A program made the translations under genes and the position numbers. From Maliibacterium massiliense (lineage in GTDB: Bacteria > Bacillota > Clostridia > Christensenellales > Maliibacteriaceae): a stretch of 64,000 nucleotides of DNA. Numbering within the stretch: the stretch's first letter is position 1; each line of letters opens with the position of its first letter. Positions 52,033 through 63,177 of this stretch are shown here, piece by piece. The notes beneath the pieces are model-generated. The model was not told the origin of the DNA. It searched no databases and saw only the letters and a list, made by a program, of their open reading frames with translations. The stretch covers positions 248,001 through 312,000 of the forward strand of contig NZ_LR026983.1 in the NCBI RefSeq assembly GCF_900604345.1, read 5' to 3'.

Positions 52033-52566
52033 ATGGCTATTGGCGAAAGAATACATTTTTTCAGACTCTTGCGTGGTATGACGCAAAAATATCTTGGTAC
52101 GGCTGTCGGCTTTCCCGAACGGAGCGCAGATGTGCGTCTGGCACAATACGAAACTGGCTCCCGTAAACCAAAAGCAGACTTAACGGCTGCATTGGCACAG
52201 GTGCTTGAGGTTTCCCCGCAAGCTCTTGATGTTCCCGACATTGACAGCTACATCGGTCTTATGCATACCTTATTTACCCTTGAAGATATTTACGGTCTTA
52301 CCGTCAGCGAAGCAGACGGAGAAGTCTGTCTGAAAGTCAACAAGGACAAAGGTAAGGACGCTGCCGAGTTATCAAAAATGCTCTGTGCTTGGAAAGAACA
52401 GGCAGACAAGCTATCTTCCGAGGAAATCAGCAGGGAAGAATACGACAACTGGCGTTATCACTATCCGAAATTCGATACCACACAAATCTGGGCGAAAGTT
52501 CCCTCAAAAGAATTAAGCGACACATTAGCCGAAGCATTCAAAGAGCAACTCAAACCCGATAAATAA
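52033..52566 (+). CDS. XRE-family regulator of the mobile element
   Basis: 177 residues. The N-terminal helix-turn-helix spans about 5-65 (IHFFRLLRGMTQKYLGTAVG, RLAQYETGSRKPKADL); the rest is helical with no known domain. Divergent from the xis-int operon, it probably represses both directions. AAGGAG lies before the ATG. Confidence 0.88.
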   Translation: MAIGERIHFFRLLRGMTQKYLGTAVGFPERSADVRLAQYETGSRKPKADLTAALAQVLEVSPQALDVPDIDSYIGLMHTLFTLEDIYGLTVSEADGEVCLKVNKDKGKDAAELSKMLCAWKEQADKLSSEEISREEYDNWRYHYPKFDTTQIWAKVPSKELSDTLAEAFKEQLKPDK

Positions 52567-52571
52567 AGAAC

Positions 52572-52618
52572 GACAAAAAGCCCTTAGCTATGAGTTACTA
52601 CCCACAGCTAAGGGCTTT
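52572..52618 (+). terminator. Terminator of the XRE gene
   Basis: AAAAAGCCCTTAGCT pairs with AGCTAAGGGCTTTG. Confidence 0.8.
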
Positions 52619-52712
52619 GTTTATAATATGGATTTTTTGTTGTACAGCCGCCTGTCAATCATTCTGTAACCCTAAAACCACTGGATTACAAGAATAACGG
52701 CTCTTACACAAC

Positions 52713-52731
52713 TGTTATCAAATTGTTATCA
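52713..52731 (+). repeat. Right-end arm-type motif of the mobile element
   Basis: TGTTATCAAATTGTTATCA matches the left-end motif at 44926-44943, same orientation. Confidence 0.5.
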
Positions 52732-52790
52732 AAAGACCTCTTGAAAGTCCACAAACCCGCATAAATACTGGATTTCTTCGACCTCTCAAC

Positions 52791-54098
52791 TTATTCCCAC
52801 TCAATGGTCGCGTTGGGCTTGGGCGACAGGTCGTAGAGCACGCGGTTGACGCCGGGCACCTCATCCATGATGCGCCGTGTGATGCGGTGCAGCACTGCGT
52901 AATCGATCTCTTCGATGGTGGCGGTCATCGCGTCTACGGTATTGACGGCGCGGATGATCACCGGCCAGTCAAAGCAGCGGGCGTTGTCACGCACGCCCAC
53001 GGATTTAAAATCCGGCACCACCGTAAAGTACTGCCACACCTTGCGCTCCAGCCCCGCGCGCGCAAATTCCTCGCGCAGGATGGCGTCCGAGGCGCGCACT
53101 GCCTCCAGGCGCTCGCGCGTGATGGCGCCCAGGCAGCGCACCCCCAGCCCCGGGCCGGGAAAGGGCTGGCGGTACACCATGGATGCGGGCAGGCCCAGCG
53201 CCACGCCGCAGGCGCGCACCTCGTCCTTGAAGAGCTGGCGCAGCGGCTCCACCAATTCAAAATCCATATCCTCTGGCAGGCCACCCACGTTGTGGTGTGA
53301 TTTGACGACTTTGGCTGTTTTGGTGCCGCTCTCGACGATATCCGGATAGATGGTGCCCTGCGCCAGGAACGAGATGCCGTCCAGCTTGCGGGCTTCCTCT
53401 TCAAAGACGCGGATGAACTCCGCGCCGATGATCTTGCGCTTGCGCTCCGGATCAGCCACCCCTTCCAGCTTGGAGAGGAAGCGCTCCGATGCGTCCACAT
53501 ACACCAGGTTGGCACCCAGCTGTTTCTGGAACACCTCCACCACCTGTTCCGCCTCCCCTTTGCGCAGCAGTCCATGGTTGACGTGCACGCACGTCAGCTG
53601 GCTGCCGATGGCGCGCAGCAGCAGCGCGGCCACCACCGAGCTGTCCACGCCGCCCGAAAGGGCCAGCAGCACCTTTTTATCGCCCACCTGGCGGCGCACA
53701 AGCGCAACCTGGTCAGCAATGAAATTCTCCATATTCCAGTTGGGCTGCGCCTTGCAGGTGTCAAAGACAAACCCGCGCAGTGCCTGGGCAAGCGCGTCGT
53801 CCGCATCGGGAAGGCAGTCCATATCCGTGGCATGATGCGCGCTTTGGTGCGCGATCAAAAGCACTGGAAAACCCGCCTGGTACACTGCGGGCGAAGCGTC
53901 GATCGCCACACCGTCAACGATATTGTTGGGGCCGCCGCATACGATCACGCCGCGCACGCCCGGCATGCCGTTAAGCGCCGATGCGCTGGTGTCATGCGGG
54001 TAAATCTCGCTGTACACGCCCAGCGCGCGCACAGCGCGGGCCACCCGGGTGTTCTCTGTGCTGCCTGCATCCAAAATGACGATCATATCCTGTTTCAC
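52791..54098 (-). CDS. guaA: GMP synthase with degenerate glutaminase domain
   Basis: 435 residues against about 510 normally. The ATP-pyrophosphatase domain is intact (LLALSGGVDSSVVAALL, KSHHNVGGLPEDM, RQPFPGPGLGVRCLGA), as is the C-terminal dimerisation domain ending ATIEWE. The N-terminal class I glutaminase domain keeps only its first half, and the GICYGMQ-type nucleophile region reads LLIAHQSAHH, so the catalytic Cys is gone. The segment of about 75 residues with the catalytic His-Glu is missing. It may use free ammonia or a separate glutaminase. The GTG at 54098 is chosen from a GGGGGAT about 10 bases upstream; the ATG at 54119 is an alternative. Confidence 0.92.
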   Translation of the reverse strand: MKQDMIVILDAGSTENTRVARAVRALGVYSEIYPHDTSASALNGMPGVRGVIVCGGPNNIVDGVAIDASPAVYQAGFPVLLIAHQSAHHATDMDCLPDADDALAQALRGFVFDTCKAQPNWNMENFIADQVALVRRQVGDKKVLLALSGGVDSSVVAALLLRAIGSQLTCVHVNHGLLRKGEAEQVVEVFQKQLGANLVYVDASERFLSKLEGVADPERKRKIIGAEFIRVFEEEARKLDGISFLAQGTIYPDIVESGTKTAKVVKSHHNVGGLPEDMDFELVEPLRQLFKDEVRACGVALGLPASMVYRQPFPGPGLGVRCLGAITRERLEAVRASDAILREEFARAGLERKVWQYFTVVPDFKSVGVRDNARCFDWPVIIRAVNTVDAMTATIEEIDYAVLHRITRRIMDEVPGVNRVLYDLSPKPNATIEWE

Positions 54099-54156
54099 GC
54101 TGCTAAAATCCCCCTTCATACTTGCGGTCGCGCCAAAATACCACATACATACATGC

Positions 54157-54185
54157 AGTATATCGCATCTTTTTCCCACACTCAA
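54157..54185 (-). promoter_or_regulatory. Promoter of guaA
   Basis: TTGAGT (54180-54185) and TATACT (54157-54162) on the minus strand, spacing 17. The -35 lies within a copy of the guaA 3'-end sequence (see findings). Confidence 0.6.
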
Positions 54186-54195
54186 TGGCTGCCCA

Positions 54196-54232
54196 ATAAA
54201 AAAGCATCCCCTGCCAGCGCAAGGGACGCATG
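54196..54232 (-). terminator. Terminator of the histidine kinase-Hpt unit
   Basis: GCGTCCCTTGC pairs with GCAGGGGATGC around GCTG, followed by TTTTTTATT on the minus strand. Confidence 0.75.
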
Positions 54233-54242
54233 CAGCGCGCTC

Positions 54243-54596
54243 CTACACAAAAGCGCGCATCACCCTGTCGTACTGCTGCTCCACCATCTCAAAGGCGCAG
54301 CGCACCTGGGCATCGGGCGCGCGCATGCGCAGCAGCTGCACCAGTTCGCTGCACGCCTCGCTCAAGGCCTGCATGCCCATGCACGCGCTGAACCCCTTGA
54401 GGGTGTGGGCGTGCAACTCCGCTTCCTTGGCATCATGTACCTGCAGCGCCTGGCGCAGCTTGGCAAAAGACATATCCTGCGGAAAACGCAGCAGATACTT
54501 TTCAAAAAAATCCACGTTGTTGCCCATGCGCGCGGCGCCGCCCGCAACATCAATGCCCACCTGCGTGTAGCGCTGTATTCTCTCCATGCTCATCAT
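54243..54596 (-). CDS. Histidine phosphotransfer (Hpt) protein
   Basis: 117 residues, all helical. The phospho-acceptor motif is HAHTLKGFSACMG. It would carry phosphoryl groups from the receiver of the adjacent hybrid kinase to a response regulator encoded elsewhere. It follows the kinase gene by 12 bases, clearly co-transcribed. Confidence 0.9.
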   Translation of the reverse strand: MMSMERIQRYTQVGIDVAGGAARMGNNVDFFEKYLLRFPQDMSFAKLRQALQVHDAKEAELHAHTLKGFSACMGMQALSEACSELVQLLRMRAPDAQVRCAFEMVEQQYDRVMRAFV

Positions 54597-54608
54597 ACAT
54601 AATCCTCC

Positions 54609-57260
<2,652 letters not shown>

Positions 57261-57492
57261 AAACAACTCCCTCTCTTTTTTCACAGAACGGCCAACGGAA
57301 AAAATCCCATCCAAAGTGTAAGATAGGATCTTCATGCTTGCGTGTCATACAAGCGCAACCGGCTGTCATATCGTCATCGACTATAGACCCTTTGGCTTTG
57401 CGTCACTGGCTTTCAACAGTTTTGCCCACTATACAATTTCACATAATAGCAATAACTTATATTTCCTATTTCTGTTAATACACAGCGTCCTT

Positions 57493-57521
57493 ATTTTAGC
57501 AATAAATAATTTGGGTGTCAA
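57493..57521 (-). promoter_or_regulatory. Promoter of the hybrid kinase gene
   Basis: TTGACA (57516-57521) and TAAAAT (57493-57498) with TGC extension, minus strand, spacing 17. The leader of about 230 bases up to 57260 shows no recognised structure. Confidence 0.6.
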
Positions 57522-57620
57522 CGCACGTTTGCCGTCTTATCTTGCCGAAGCGTGTAAAATACAACACGCATTTTGTGTGTATACCTGTCATATCACAAAA
57601 GCGGTGTTTGAGTCACCCCC

Positions 57621-57656
57621 AAAAAGGATCCGCGCCGGCAAAAACGCCGGCGCGGA
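57621..57656 (-). terminator. Terminator of the GerQ-like gene
   Basis: TCCGCGCCGGC pairs with GCCGGCGCGGA, followed by CCTTTTTGG on the minus strand. Confidence 0.75.
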
Positions 57657-57686
57657 CCACACAGGTTATGTGCTGCCGGCGCGCAT

Positions 57687-58136
57687 CTAGCGGCTATTCT
57701 GGCGCACCGCGTAGTTGGCCGCGTTGGGATCGTACGCAGGGCCGCCGGAAACACCGGCGCCCAGAGGATTTGTGCCGCTAACAGGGGTATTGACAGGCAC
57801 GTTGACCCTGTCGACCGGCCGGCCCTTCACATCGTAAATGGTGGCAAATTTGAGCGAGTAGATGTCGCAGATCGTGTAGCGGTTGGTATCCGGGTCGCGC
57901 AGCGTAAGGAAGTTGGCGCCCGCGGCGTAGATGATGCCCTCCTTGATCTCCAGGCCCGATGTGCCGATCAAAAACTCGCATACCGCGTGATATCCGATGG
58001 CCTGCACAAGCACCTCAGAGAACGACTCCGTATAAAAGGCGCTGGTGGTGTCCACCGGCTCTGTCGCTCCCTGGCGGTTGCGCATGATGCGGCTGAGTTC
58101 ATCGTTGTTGGTATTGTTCTGCATATCCTGCTGCAT
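57687..58136 (-). CDS. GerQ-like spore coat protein (tentative)
   Basis: 149 residues. A polar N-terminus precedes a compact beta-rich domain with GYHAVCEFLIGTSGLEIKEG, NFLTLRDPDTNRYTICDIYS and LKFATIYDV. This resembles the GerQ core, in which a ligand-binding strand pair is followed by a line on display of coat crosslinking. The call rests mainly on its place 17 bases after a CwlJ-type hydrolase, the gene order of cwlJ-gerQ in bacilli, where GerQ is needed to localise CwlJ. AAGGAG precedes the ATG at 58136. Confidence 0.55.
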   Translation of the reverse strand: MQQDMQNNTNNDELSRIMRNRQGATEPVDTTSAFYTESFSEVLVQAIGYHAVCEFLIGTSGLEIKEGIIYAAGANFLTLRDPDTNRYTICDIYSLKFATIYDVKGRPVDRVNVPVNTPVSGTNPLGAGVSGGPAYDPNAANYAVRQNSR

Positions 58137-58153
58137 AACGACACTCCTTTTTG

Positions 58154-58594
58154 CTATGTTTGGGCGTAGGCCGATGTGGGATTGTAGAAGCAGTGGTCCC
58201 CGATGCGCGTGACAAAATAGCCAACATTGGTGGGAAAATTGCTGCGGCAAACCGGTGAATACGGGTTATAAAACCACAGCGCCTGCCCCAGGTTGAGCAG
58301 ACGGTTGCCCGCGATCGCCCAGTCGGCGATTTCAAAGTGAATGGGTTCGGCCGGGATATTGAAGATATTCTGTGGGTTGTAGCGCCCGTTTTCTACCTCG
58401 GAGGCGCATACAAACTGGCGCTCCTGAAAAATGACGTTGCGGATGCTGCCGCCTCCCACGCGCGCATATTCGCCGTAGGGAATGTTGACCCGGTTCATCA
58501 CGACGCTCGCCACAGCTTTCATCCCGTTTTCCCCCTCGCCGCCCGCTTCACAGCGGATCAGCCTTGCCAAAAGTTCCCGGTCTGTAAGCGGCAT
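58154..58594 (-). CDS. SleB/CwlJ-type spore cortex hydrolase
   Basis: 146 residues forming only the Hydrolase_2 catalytic domain: ELLARLIRCEAGGEGENGMKAVASVVMNRV contains the conserved catalytic Glu, and VIFQERQF and ALWFYNP follow. No signal peptide and no peptidoglycan-binding domain, as in CwlJ rather than SleB. It would cleave cortex peptidoglycan during germination. With the next gene it implies an endospore former. Confidence 0.85.
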   Translation of the reverse strand: MPLTDRELLARLIRCEAGGEGENGMKAVASVVMNRVNIPYGEYARVGGGSIRNVIFQERQFVCASEVENGRYNPQNIFNIPAEPIHFEIADWAIAGNRLLNLGQALWFYNPYSPVCRSNFPTNVGYFVTRIGDHCFYNPTSAYAQT

Positions 58595-58669
58595 GAGACA
58601 ATTCCACCTCCCGCTTTTATTCCTATGAACTCCCCGCCCCCGCGTATGCCAGGCGGGGAAAAAAGGCGC

Positions 58670-58708
58670 AAAAAAGGGCGTCCACGCGATTTGCGGACGC
58701 CCTTTTTT
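58670..58708 (-). terminator. Terminator of the transporter-amidohydrolase unit
   Basis: AAAAAAGGGCGTCC and GGACGCCCTTTTTT form a stem; followed by T-run on the minus strand. Confidence 0.8.
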
Positions 58709-58743
58709 GTATCATTTACGCTGTGACAGCGCGCGCTTTGCCT

Positions 58744-59895
58744 TTACTTGTTGAGGAAATCCACCGCGACCTGCGCGTAGAGCGCGACGCCGGTTTCAAA
58801 GCTTTCCTCTTCAATGCAGAAGTGGTCGCTGTGCTGCGGGTACGTGCCGCCGCCACCCAGCGATGCAAAGCCCGCTTTGGTAAGCACGGTGTACTCGGAA
58901 AAGTCCTCTGCGCCCATCATGCGGGGCGCTTCCACCACCATCTGGGGCGCTTTGGCCACCTTGAGCGCCGCGTCCTTGACAAGCGCGGTCACATCCGGAT
59001 CATTGACCAGCACCTCGGTCATCATATCGTACTGCACCTCGGCCTCGCAGCGGTACGCCGCGGCGGTTTCCTTGGCGATGCGCGAGACGATGTTGGGCAG
59101 GTTGTGGTGCACCTCCACGTCAAAGCTGCGGATGGTGCCCTCCATGTTCGCCTCTCCCGAGACGATGTTGAAGCGGCTGCCCGACTCCAGCTTGCCCACC
59201 GTCACTACCACAGGCAGCATGGGCGAAAGCTCGCGGCTGACGATGCTCTGCAGGTTCATCACGATTGCCGCAGCCGCAACGGTCGCGTCCACGCCCTGCT
59301 CCGGCATCGCGCCGTGGCATGCCTTGCCCGTCACCTTGATGCGGAAGATGTCCGCAGCGGCGGCCGAGGGGCCGTTGCACAGCGCAACCACGCCCGCGGG
59401 CACTGTCGCCGCGATGTGGATGCCAAAGATCATGTCCACGCCGTCAAGCGCGCCCTGTGCAATCACTTTCTTGGCGCCCTGCGCCACTTCCTCCGCGGGC
59501 TGGAACAGCAGCTTGACCGTGCCGCACAGTTCGTCCTTGACGCTGCTGAGCACTCTGGCCGCGCCGATGAGCATCGAGGCGTGCGTGTCATGGCCGCAGG
59601 CGTGCATAAATCCCGGGTTTTCCGAGGCAAAATCCACGCCGCTTTTCTCCGTGATGCTCAACGCATCGATGTCCGCGCGCAGCGCCACCGTCTTGCCCGG
59701 CTTGGCGCCTTTGATTTCCGCCATCAGGCCTGTGGGCTCAAAGCGGCGGTACGGGATGCCCATCTCATCGAGCTTTTCAGCGATTTTGTTGGTGGTGCGC
59801 ACCTCTTCAAAGCTCGGTTCAGGATGGCGATGCAGGTCGCGCCGGAACGCCACGACTTCCGGCTGCACGTCATGCGCCAGTTTTTTGATGTCCAT
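58744..59895 (-). CDS. M20-family amidohydrolase
   Basis: 383 residues. Metal ligands and the catalytic acids are visible in MHACGHDTHASMLIGA, LLFQPAEEVAQGAKK, GIHI and, near the end, MMGAEDFSEY. A dimerisation domain interrupts at about 180-290. Relatives remove acyl or aromatic groups from N-acyl amino acids or dipeptides; the substrate is not known. It lies 30 bases after a membrane transporter gene, so the pair probably imports and hydrolyses one substrate. Confidence 0.92.
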   Translation of the reverse strand: MDIKKLAHDVQPEVVAFRRDLHRHPEPSFEEVRTTNKIAEKLDEMGIPYRRFEPTGLMAEIKGAKPGKTVALRADIDALSITEKSGVDFASENPGFMHACGHDTHASMLIGAARVLSSVKDELCGTVKLLFQPAEEVAQGAKKVIAQGALDGVDMIFGIHIAATVPAGVVALCNGPSAAAADIFRIKVTGKACHGAMPEQGVDATVAAAAIVMNLQSIVSRELSPMLPVVVTVGKLESGSRFNIVSGEANMEGTIRSFDVEVHHNLPNIVSRIAKETAAAYRCEAEVQYDMMTEVLVNDPDVTALVKDAALKVAKAPQMVVEAPRMMGAEDFSEYTVLTKAGFASLGGGGTYPQHSDHFCIEEESFETGVALYAQVAVDFLNK

Positions 59896-59925
59896 AGCAC
59901 ATCCTCCTTATACGTATTGGTTTGC

Positions 59926-61092
59926 TTACAGGAAGTTGACCAGAATGCCCGCCACAAACACAGAGACGATGGTGACGGAGGTAAAGCCTGCCACCAGCAT
60001 TTTGGGCAGCATCTGCGCCCGCACGGCGTTCTGCGCCTCGGGATCATCGGAGCAGGCGGCGACCGCCTCGTTGGTCAGCATCACGTTGATCGGGAAGCCG
60101 AAGAACGCGTTAAGAATGATCGCATAGCTCATGTAATAGGATTCCTTGAAGACCTTTTTGGCAACCCAGGCCATCAGCGCCATACCCACGGCAGCCATCA
60201 GCACCAGCGAGATGGTGATACCCGCCACCGGCAGGATGATCTCCGGCGTGGAGGAGGACATGGAGCCAAACAGGTACACCAGCAGGAAGGTCATCAGGAT
60301 GCCTTCCGCCTTGGCTTTGGTCAGCGCGTCGCTCTCGATCAGGCCCAGCTCATGCGCCGCGAAGCCCAATAGCAGGCACCAAACATATTTGGAGACGTAG
60401 CCGCCGGTGAGCTTCTCCAGGTAGAAGGCCGCCAGGGCCACCAGCGTCAGCTTCAGCAGGATAAACGTTGTGCTGGAGGGCTGTTTCTTCTTGCCGGATT
60501 TCGCCGCTTTCTCCGCGTCCTCATCCACAGCCTTGGGCAGCTTGCCCTCCACATACAGGCCGTTTAAGCGCTTGGCCTCGCGGGTCAGGCAGAAGGCGCC
60601 CAGCGGGTAGCCTACCAGCGTCTGCATCACCATGCAGACGATCGCCACCAGCGCGGCGATGGTGTTGCCCTGCGCCATGGCAGCCTGCTGCATAATGGTG
60701 GTCGCCACAGCCGCGCCCGTCAGCGGCGGCGTGGCCGCAACGGCGTTGGACCAGCCGAAGATGGCTGCGCCCGCCGTCAGCGTGATGAGGCAGATGGCCA
60801 CGATGCCCATCAGGCTGATGAGCACGGTGCGCCACTGGGACATCATCTGCTTGCGGCTGATGAGCGTGCCCAGATGCGTGACCAGCAGCACCACGCACAG
60901 CGTGTAGATCTCCGTGGAGATGCCCGTGCGCGCCACCAAGTCCTTGGGCAGGATTGTCCAGCAGCCCACCATGATCAGCACGGTGATGACCAGCGCACCG
61001 GGCACCTTGCCCTTGGTCCACTTGGCCACCAGCTCACCGATCACCATCAGACCCAAAAGGATCGCTAGGGCGCCTAACTGTGTTACTTCCAT
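59926..61092 (-). CDS. Polytopic membrane transporter (DUF3100-like)
   Basis: 388 residues with about ten membrane segments and a charged cytoplasmic loop near 195-210. Patterns such as VGCWTILPKDLVARTG, THLGTLISRKQMMSQWRT and ATPPLTGAAVATTIMQQAA recall the DUF3100/glutamate-symporter-like group; this assignment is from memory and tentative. The operon with an M20 amidohydrolase suggests uptake of an N-acyl amino acid or peptide. GGGGG lies 9 bases before the ATG. Confidence 0.65.
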   Translation of the reverse strand: MEVTQLGALAILLGLMVIGELVAKWTKGKVPGALVITVLIMVGCWTILPKDLVARTGISTEIYTLCVVLLVTHLGTLISRKQMMSQWRTVLISLMGIVAICLITLTAGAAIFGWSNAVAATPPLTGAAVATTIMQQAAMAQGNTIAALVAIVCMVMQTLVGYPLGAFCLTREAKRLNGLYVEGKLPKAVDEDAEKAAKSGKKKQPSSTTFILLKLTLVALAAFYLEKLTGGYVSKYVWCLLLGFAAHELGLIESDALTKAKAEGILMTFLLVYLFGSMSSSTPEIILPVAGITISLVLMAAVGMALMAWVAKKVFKESYYMSYAIILNAFFGFPINVMLTNEAVAACSDDPEAQNAVRAQMLPKMLVAGFTSVTIVSVFVAGILVNFL

Positions 61093-61172
61093 TGTGTGTT
61101 CCCCCTTCAATATACAGTTACATAAAAAATAGAAAAGACAAACCTGCTGCAAAACAAACAGATTTCTTTAAT

Positions 61173-61201
61173 AGTATAAAGTGTAAAAGAAACTGTGTCA
61201 A
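61173..61201 (-). promoter_or_regulatory. Promoter of the transporter-amidohydrolase unit
   Basis: TTGACA (61196-61201) and TATACT (61173-61178) on the minus strand, spacing 17. Confidence 0.8.
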
Positions 61202-61230
61202 TCTTTCAGCGTGCCCCCTCCCCACACGGA

Positions 61231-61289
61231 AAAAAGGGCTATTTTTGCAATTTTCTTTACGCTCACTTGCAAAAAATAGCCCTTTTTTT
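61231..61289. terminator. Long AT-rich hairpin
   Basis: AAAAAAGGGCTATTTTTGCAA pairs with TTGCAAAAAATAGCCCTTTTTT over about 20 bp with a 15-base loop. U-runs on both strands make it a possible bidirectional terminator, though it is 210 bases from the nearest upstream gene end. 61290-61500 holds nothing else recognisable. Confidence 0.5.
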
Positions 61290-61500
61290 GACATAACGGG
61301 GTACTTGTCTATGCGCTGGCGCATAATCCTAACCAAATTGATGCTGTAATGACACGATCGTCTAAATATATATTGCTCGTTTTTTATCGTTTTTTTGCCG
61401 CCGTTTCAACAGAATCCTGCAAGCTTCCTGTAAAAGGTCGAGCGTGCCCGTCACACATAGCAACACACCCGCCACGTTTTGCGCACACGTGACATCCTAT

Positions 61501-62073
61501 TTATGCATTGGGCAGCAGCCCCAGCGCCTCTGCCTGCGTCTTCATGCCCGCGATGCACAGAGCCATCACGTCGCGCAGCTCCATGCCCAGCAAATCGCAG
61601 CCCTGCTGAATCACCGCGCGGCTGCACTTGGCAGCAAAGCGCTTGTCCTTAAACTTTTTCATCGCACTTTTGACCTCCAGATCGGCGATGCCGTTTGGCC
61701 GCATGCGCGTCGCCGCCATGATGATGCCGGTGAGCTCGTCCACGGTAAAGAGGCTCTTTTCCATATTGGTCTGCGGCATAACGTCGCTGCAGATGCCCCA
61801 GCCGTGGGAAAGAATCGCGCGAATATCCGCCTGGTCCACCTGCTCGGCCTCCAAAATGGCGCGCGCGTGCTGCAGGTGCTCCTCGGGATGCGCCTCAAAG
61901 TCCACGTCGTGCAGGTAGCCCACCGCCTGCCAGTGCTCAGCATCCTCCCCGAAGTGCGCGGCCATCGCGCCCATGGCGCTGCTGACCGCGATGGCGTGGG
62001 CGATCAGGTGCGGCTCGTGCACATAAGCGTCGTTGATCTGCTTGGCCCGCGCCAGGCTCAGTGTTTCTCCCAT
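61501..62073 (-). CDS. HD-domain phosphohydrolase-like protein
   Basis: 190 residues, all helical. The HD signature is AVGYLHDVDFEAHPEEH, with the earlier His in LIAHAIAVSSAMG and a later ILSHGWG. Such proteins hydrolyse phosphate esters or nucleotides; the substrate is unknown. The start is uncertain: ATG 62073 is given, while an in-frame TTG six bases earlier is closer to GGGGATTGC. It is divergent from the sugar kinase gene. Confidence 0.78.
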   Translation of the reverse strand: MGETLSLARAKQINDAYVHEPHLIAHAIAVSSAMGAMAAHFGEDAEHWQAVGYLHDVDFEAHPEEHLQHARAILEAEQVDQADIRAILSHGWGICSDVMPQTNMEKSLFTVDELTGIIMAATRMRPNGIADLEVKSAMKKFKDKRFAAKCSRAVIQQGCDLLGMELRDVMALCIAGMKTQAEALGLLPNA

Positions 62074-62205
62074 CAACAATGCAATCCCCTTTCCGTCGCG
62101 CCCGCCCCCGGTTTTGCACATCATTTCCCCCTGGGCGGGCATTTTGCTGTATAATGAGATTATTATACTACGCTTGTCCGTCAAACTGCAAAAGGAGTGT
62201 CTCTT

Positions 62206-63171
62206 ATGAAGATCATTGCCCTTGACATTGGCTCAAGCTTTACCAAATCCGCCATTATGGACACCGCAAGCGGCGCGCTTTTAAGCAAAACCCGCATGCC
62301 CACCCCTGCGCGGTTAGATACGGACGATCCCACCCGCTTTGAGGTGGACGCAGACCTCATCTACGATACCGTCACCCAGCTCATCGACGCGCAGCTGGCG
62401 CAGACGCGGGAGATCGGCGGCATCTTTTTCAGCATCCAGATGCACGGCTATATCCTCAGCCGCGGCCTGGAGGCCGTCACCCCCTACGTCAGCTGGCAGG
62501 ACGCCTACGCGGATAAGCCGCGGCCGGAGGGCTCCCACCTGGCCCGTCTGCAGCAGCTGCTGGGGCCCGATGCAGTTGCAAGCATGGGCACCCGTTATAA
62601 ATCGGGCATCGCCGCCTGCAGCCTCTACGCCCGCCAGCAGCAGCATCCCATCGCGTTGGAAGGTCTGCGCTTTCACACGCTGGGCGGCTATCTGATCTAC
62701 CGCATGTCGGGCGGCAAGGCGCACGCCTGTCATCTGACCAGCGCGGCGGCTACCGGCTTTGCGGACGCGCCGCGCGGGGTATGGAACGCGCGCACCATTC
62801 GCCTGACAGGCTGCGATGCGCTCACCTTCCCCGCCATCGTGCCCGCGGATCGGCCTCTGGGCAGCTACCGCGGCGTGCCCCTCTACTGCGATATCGGCGA
62901 CCACCAGGCAAGCGTCTACGGCGCGGGCGACGACCTTGCGTCCGCAGCAATTATCACCATCGGCACCGCGGGCATCGTCTGCGCAGTAGCCCCCGGTTTT
63001 GTGCACGCGGATATGGAGGTGCGTCCCTTCTTTGACGAGCACTGCCTGATGACCATCACCCGCCAGCCCGGCGGCCGCGTGGTGGACGTGATCATCGACC
63101 TGATTCAGGACGCTGTATGCACCGTCACGGACGCGCCGTGCCAGCGGCAGGAGATCTGGCGCAGGCTGTAG
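62206..63171 (+). pseudogene. FGGY-family sugar kinase, 5' part ending at in-frame TAG
   Basis: 321 residues. The N-terminal kinase domain starts MKIIALDIGSSFTKSAIMDT, and the start of the second domain has CDIGDHQASVYGAGDD, as in sedoheptulokinase-like FGGY enzymes. A TAG at 63169-63171 stops the frame, but the same frame continues with normal kinase sequence to 63516. One C-to-T change (CAG to TAG) would explain it. The ATG at 62206 is 8 bases after AAAGGAG. Probably a recently inactivated gene, unless the stop is a sequencing error or is read through. Confidence 0.8.
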
Positions 63172-63177
63172 GAGCAG

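Larger units (their letters stand above)
44814..52802. mobile_element. Integrative mobilizable element inserted at the guaA 3' end
   Basis: About 8 kb, markedly AT-richer than the host. It carries a tyrosine integrase, a small excisionase-type protein, an XRE regulator, a MobC-like protein, RepA-like ATPase, MobV relaxase, TnpV and an ArsR/permease/thioredoxin/KTR cargo, but no conjugation (type IV secretion) genes. The right end meets the guaA stop with TTATTCCCACTC (52791-52802); the left end has TTATTCGAACTC (44814-44825), 10 of 12 identical. Both ends also carry a TGTTATCA..TTGTTATC motif. The guaA 3' end is a known integration hotspot. Exact boundaries are tentative. Confidence 0.85.

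Noticed and set aside
63169..63171. Pyrrolysine or selenocysteine recoding of the kinase stop
   Set aside because: TAG is not used for selenocysteine, and nothing in the window suggests pyrrolysine genes; FGGY kinases have no need of such a residue.
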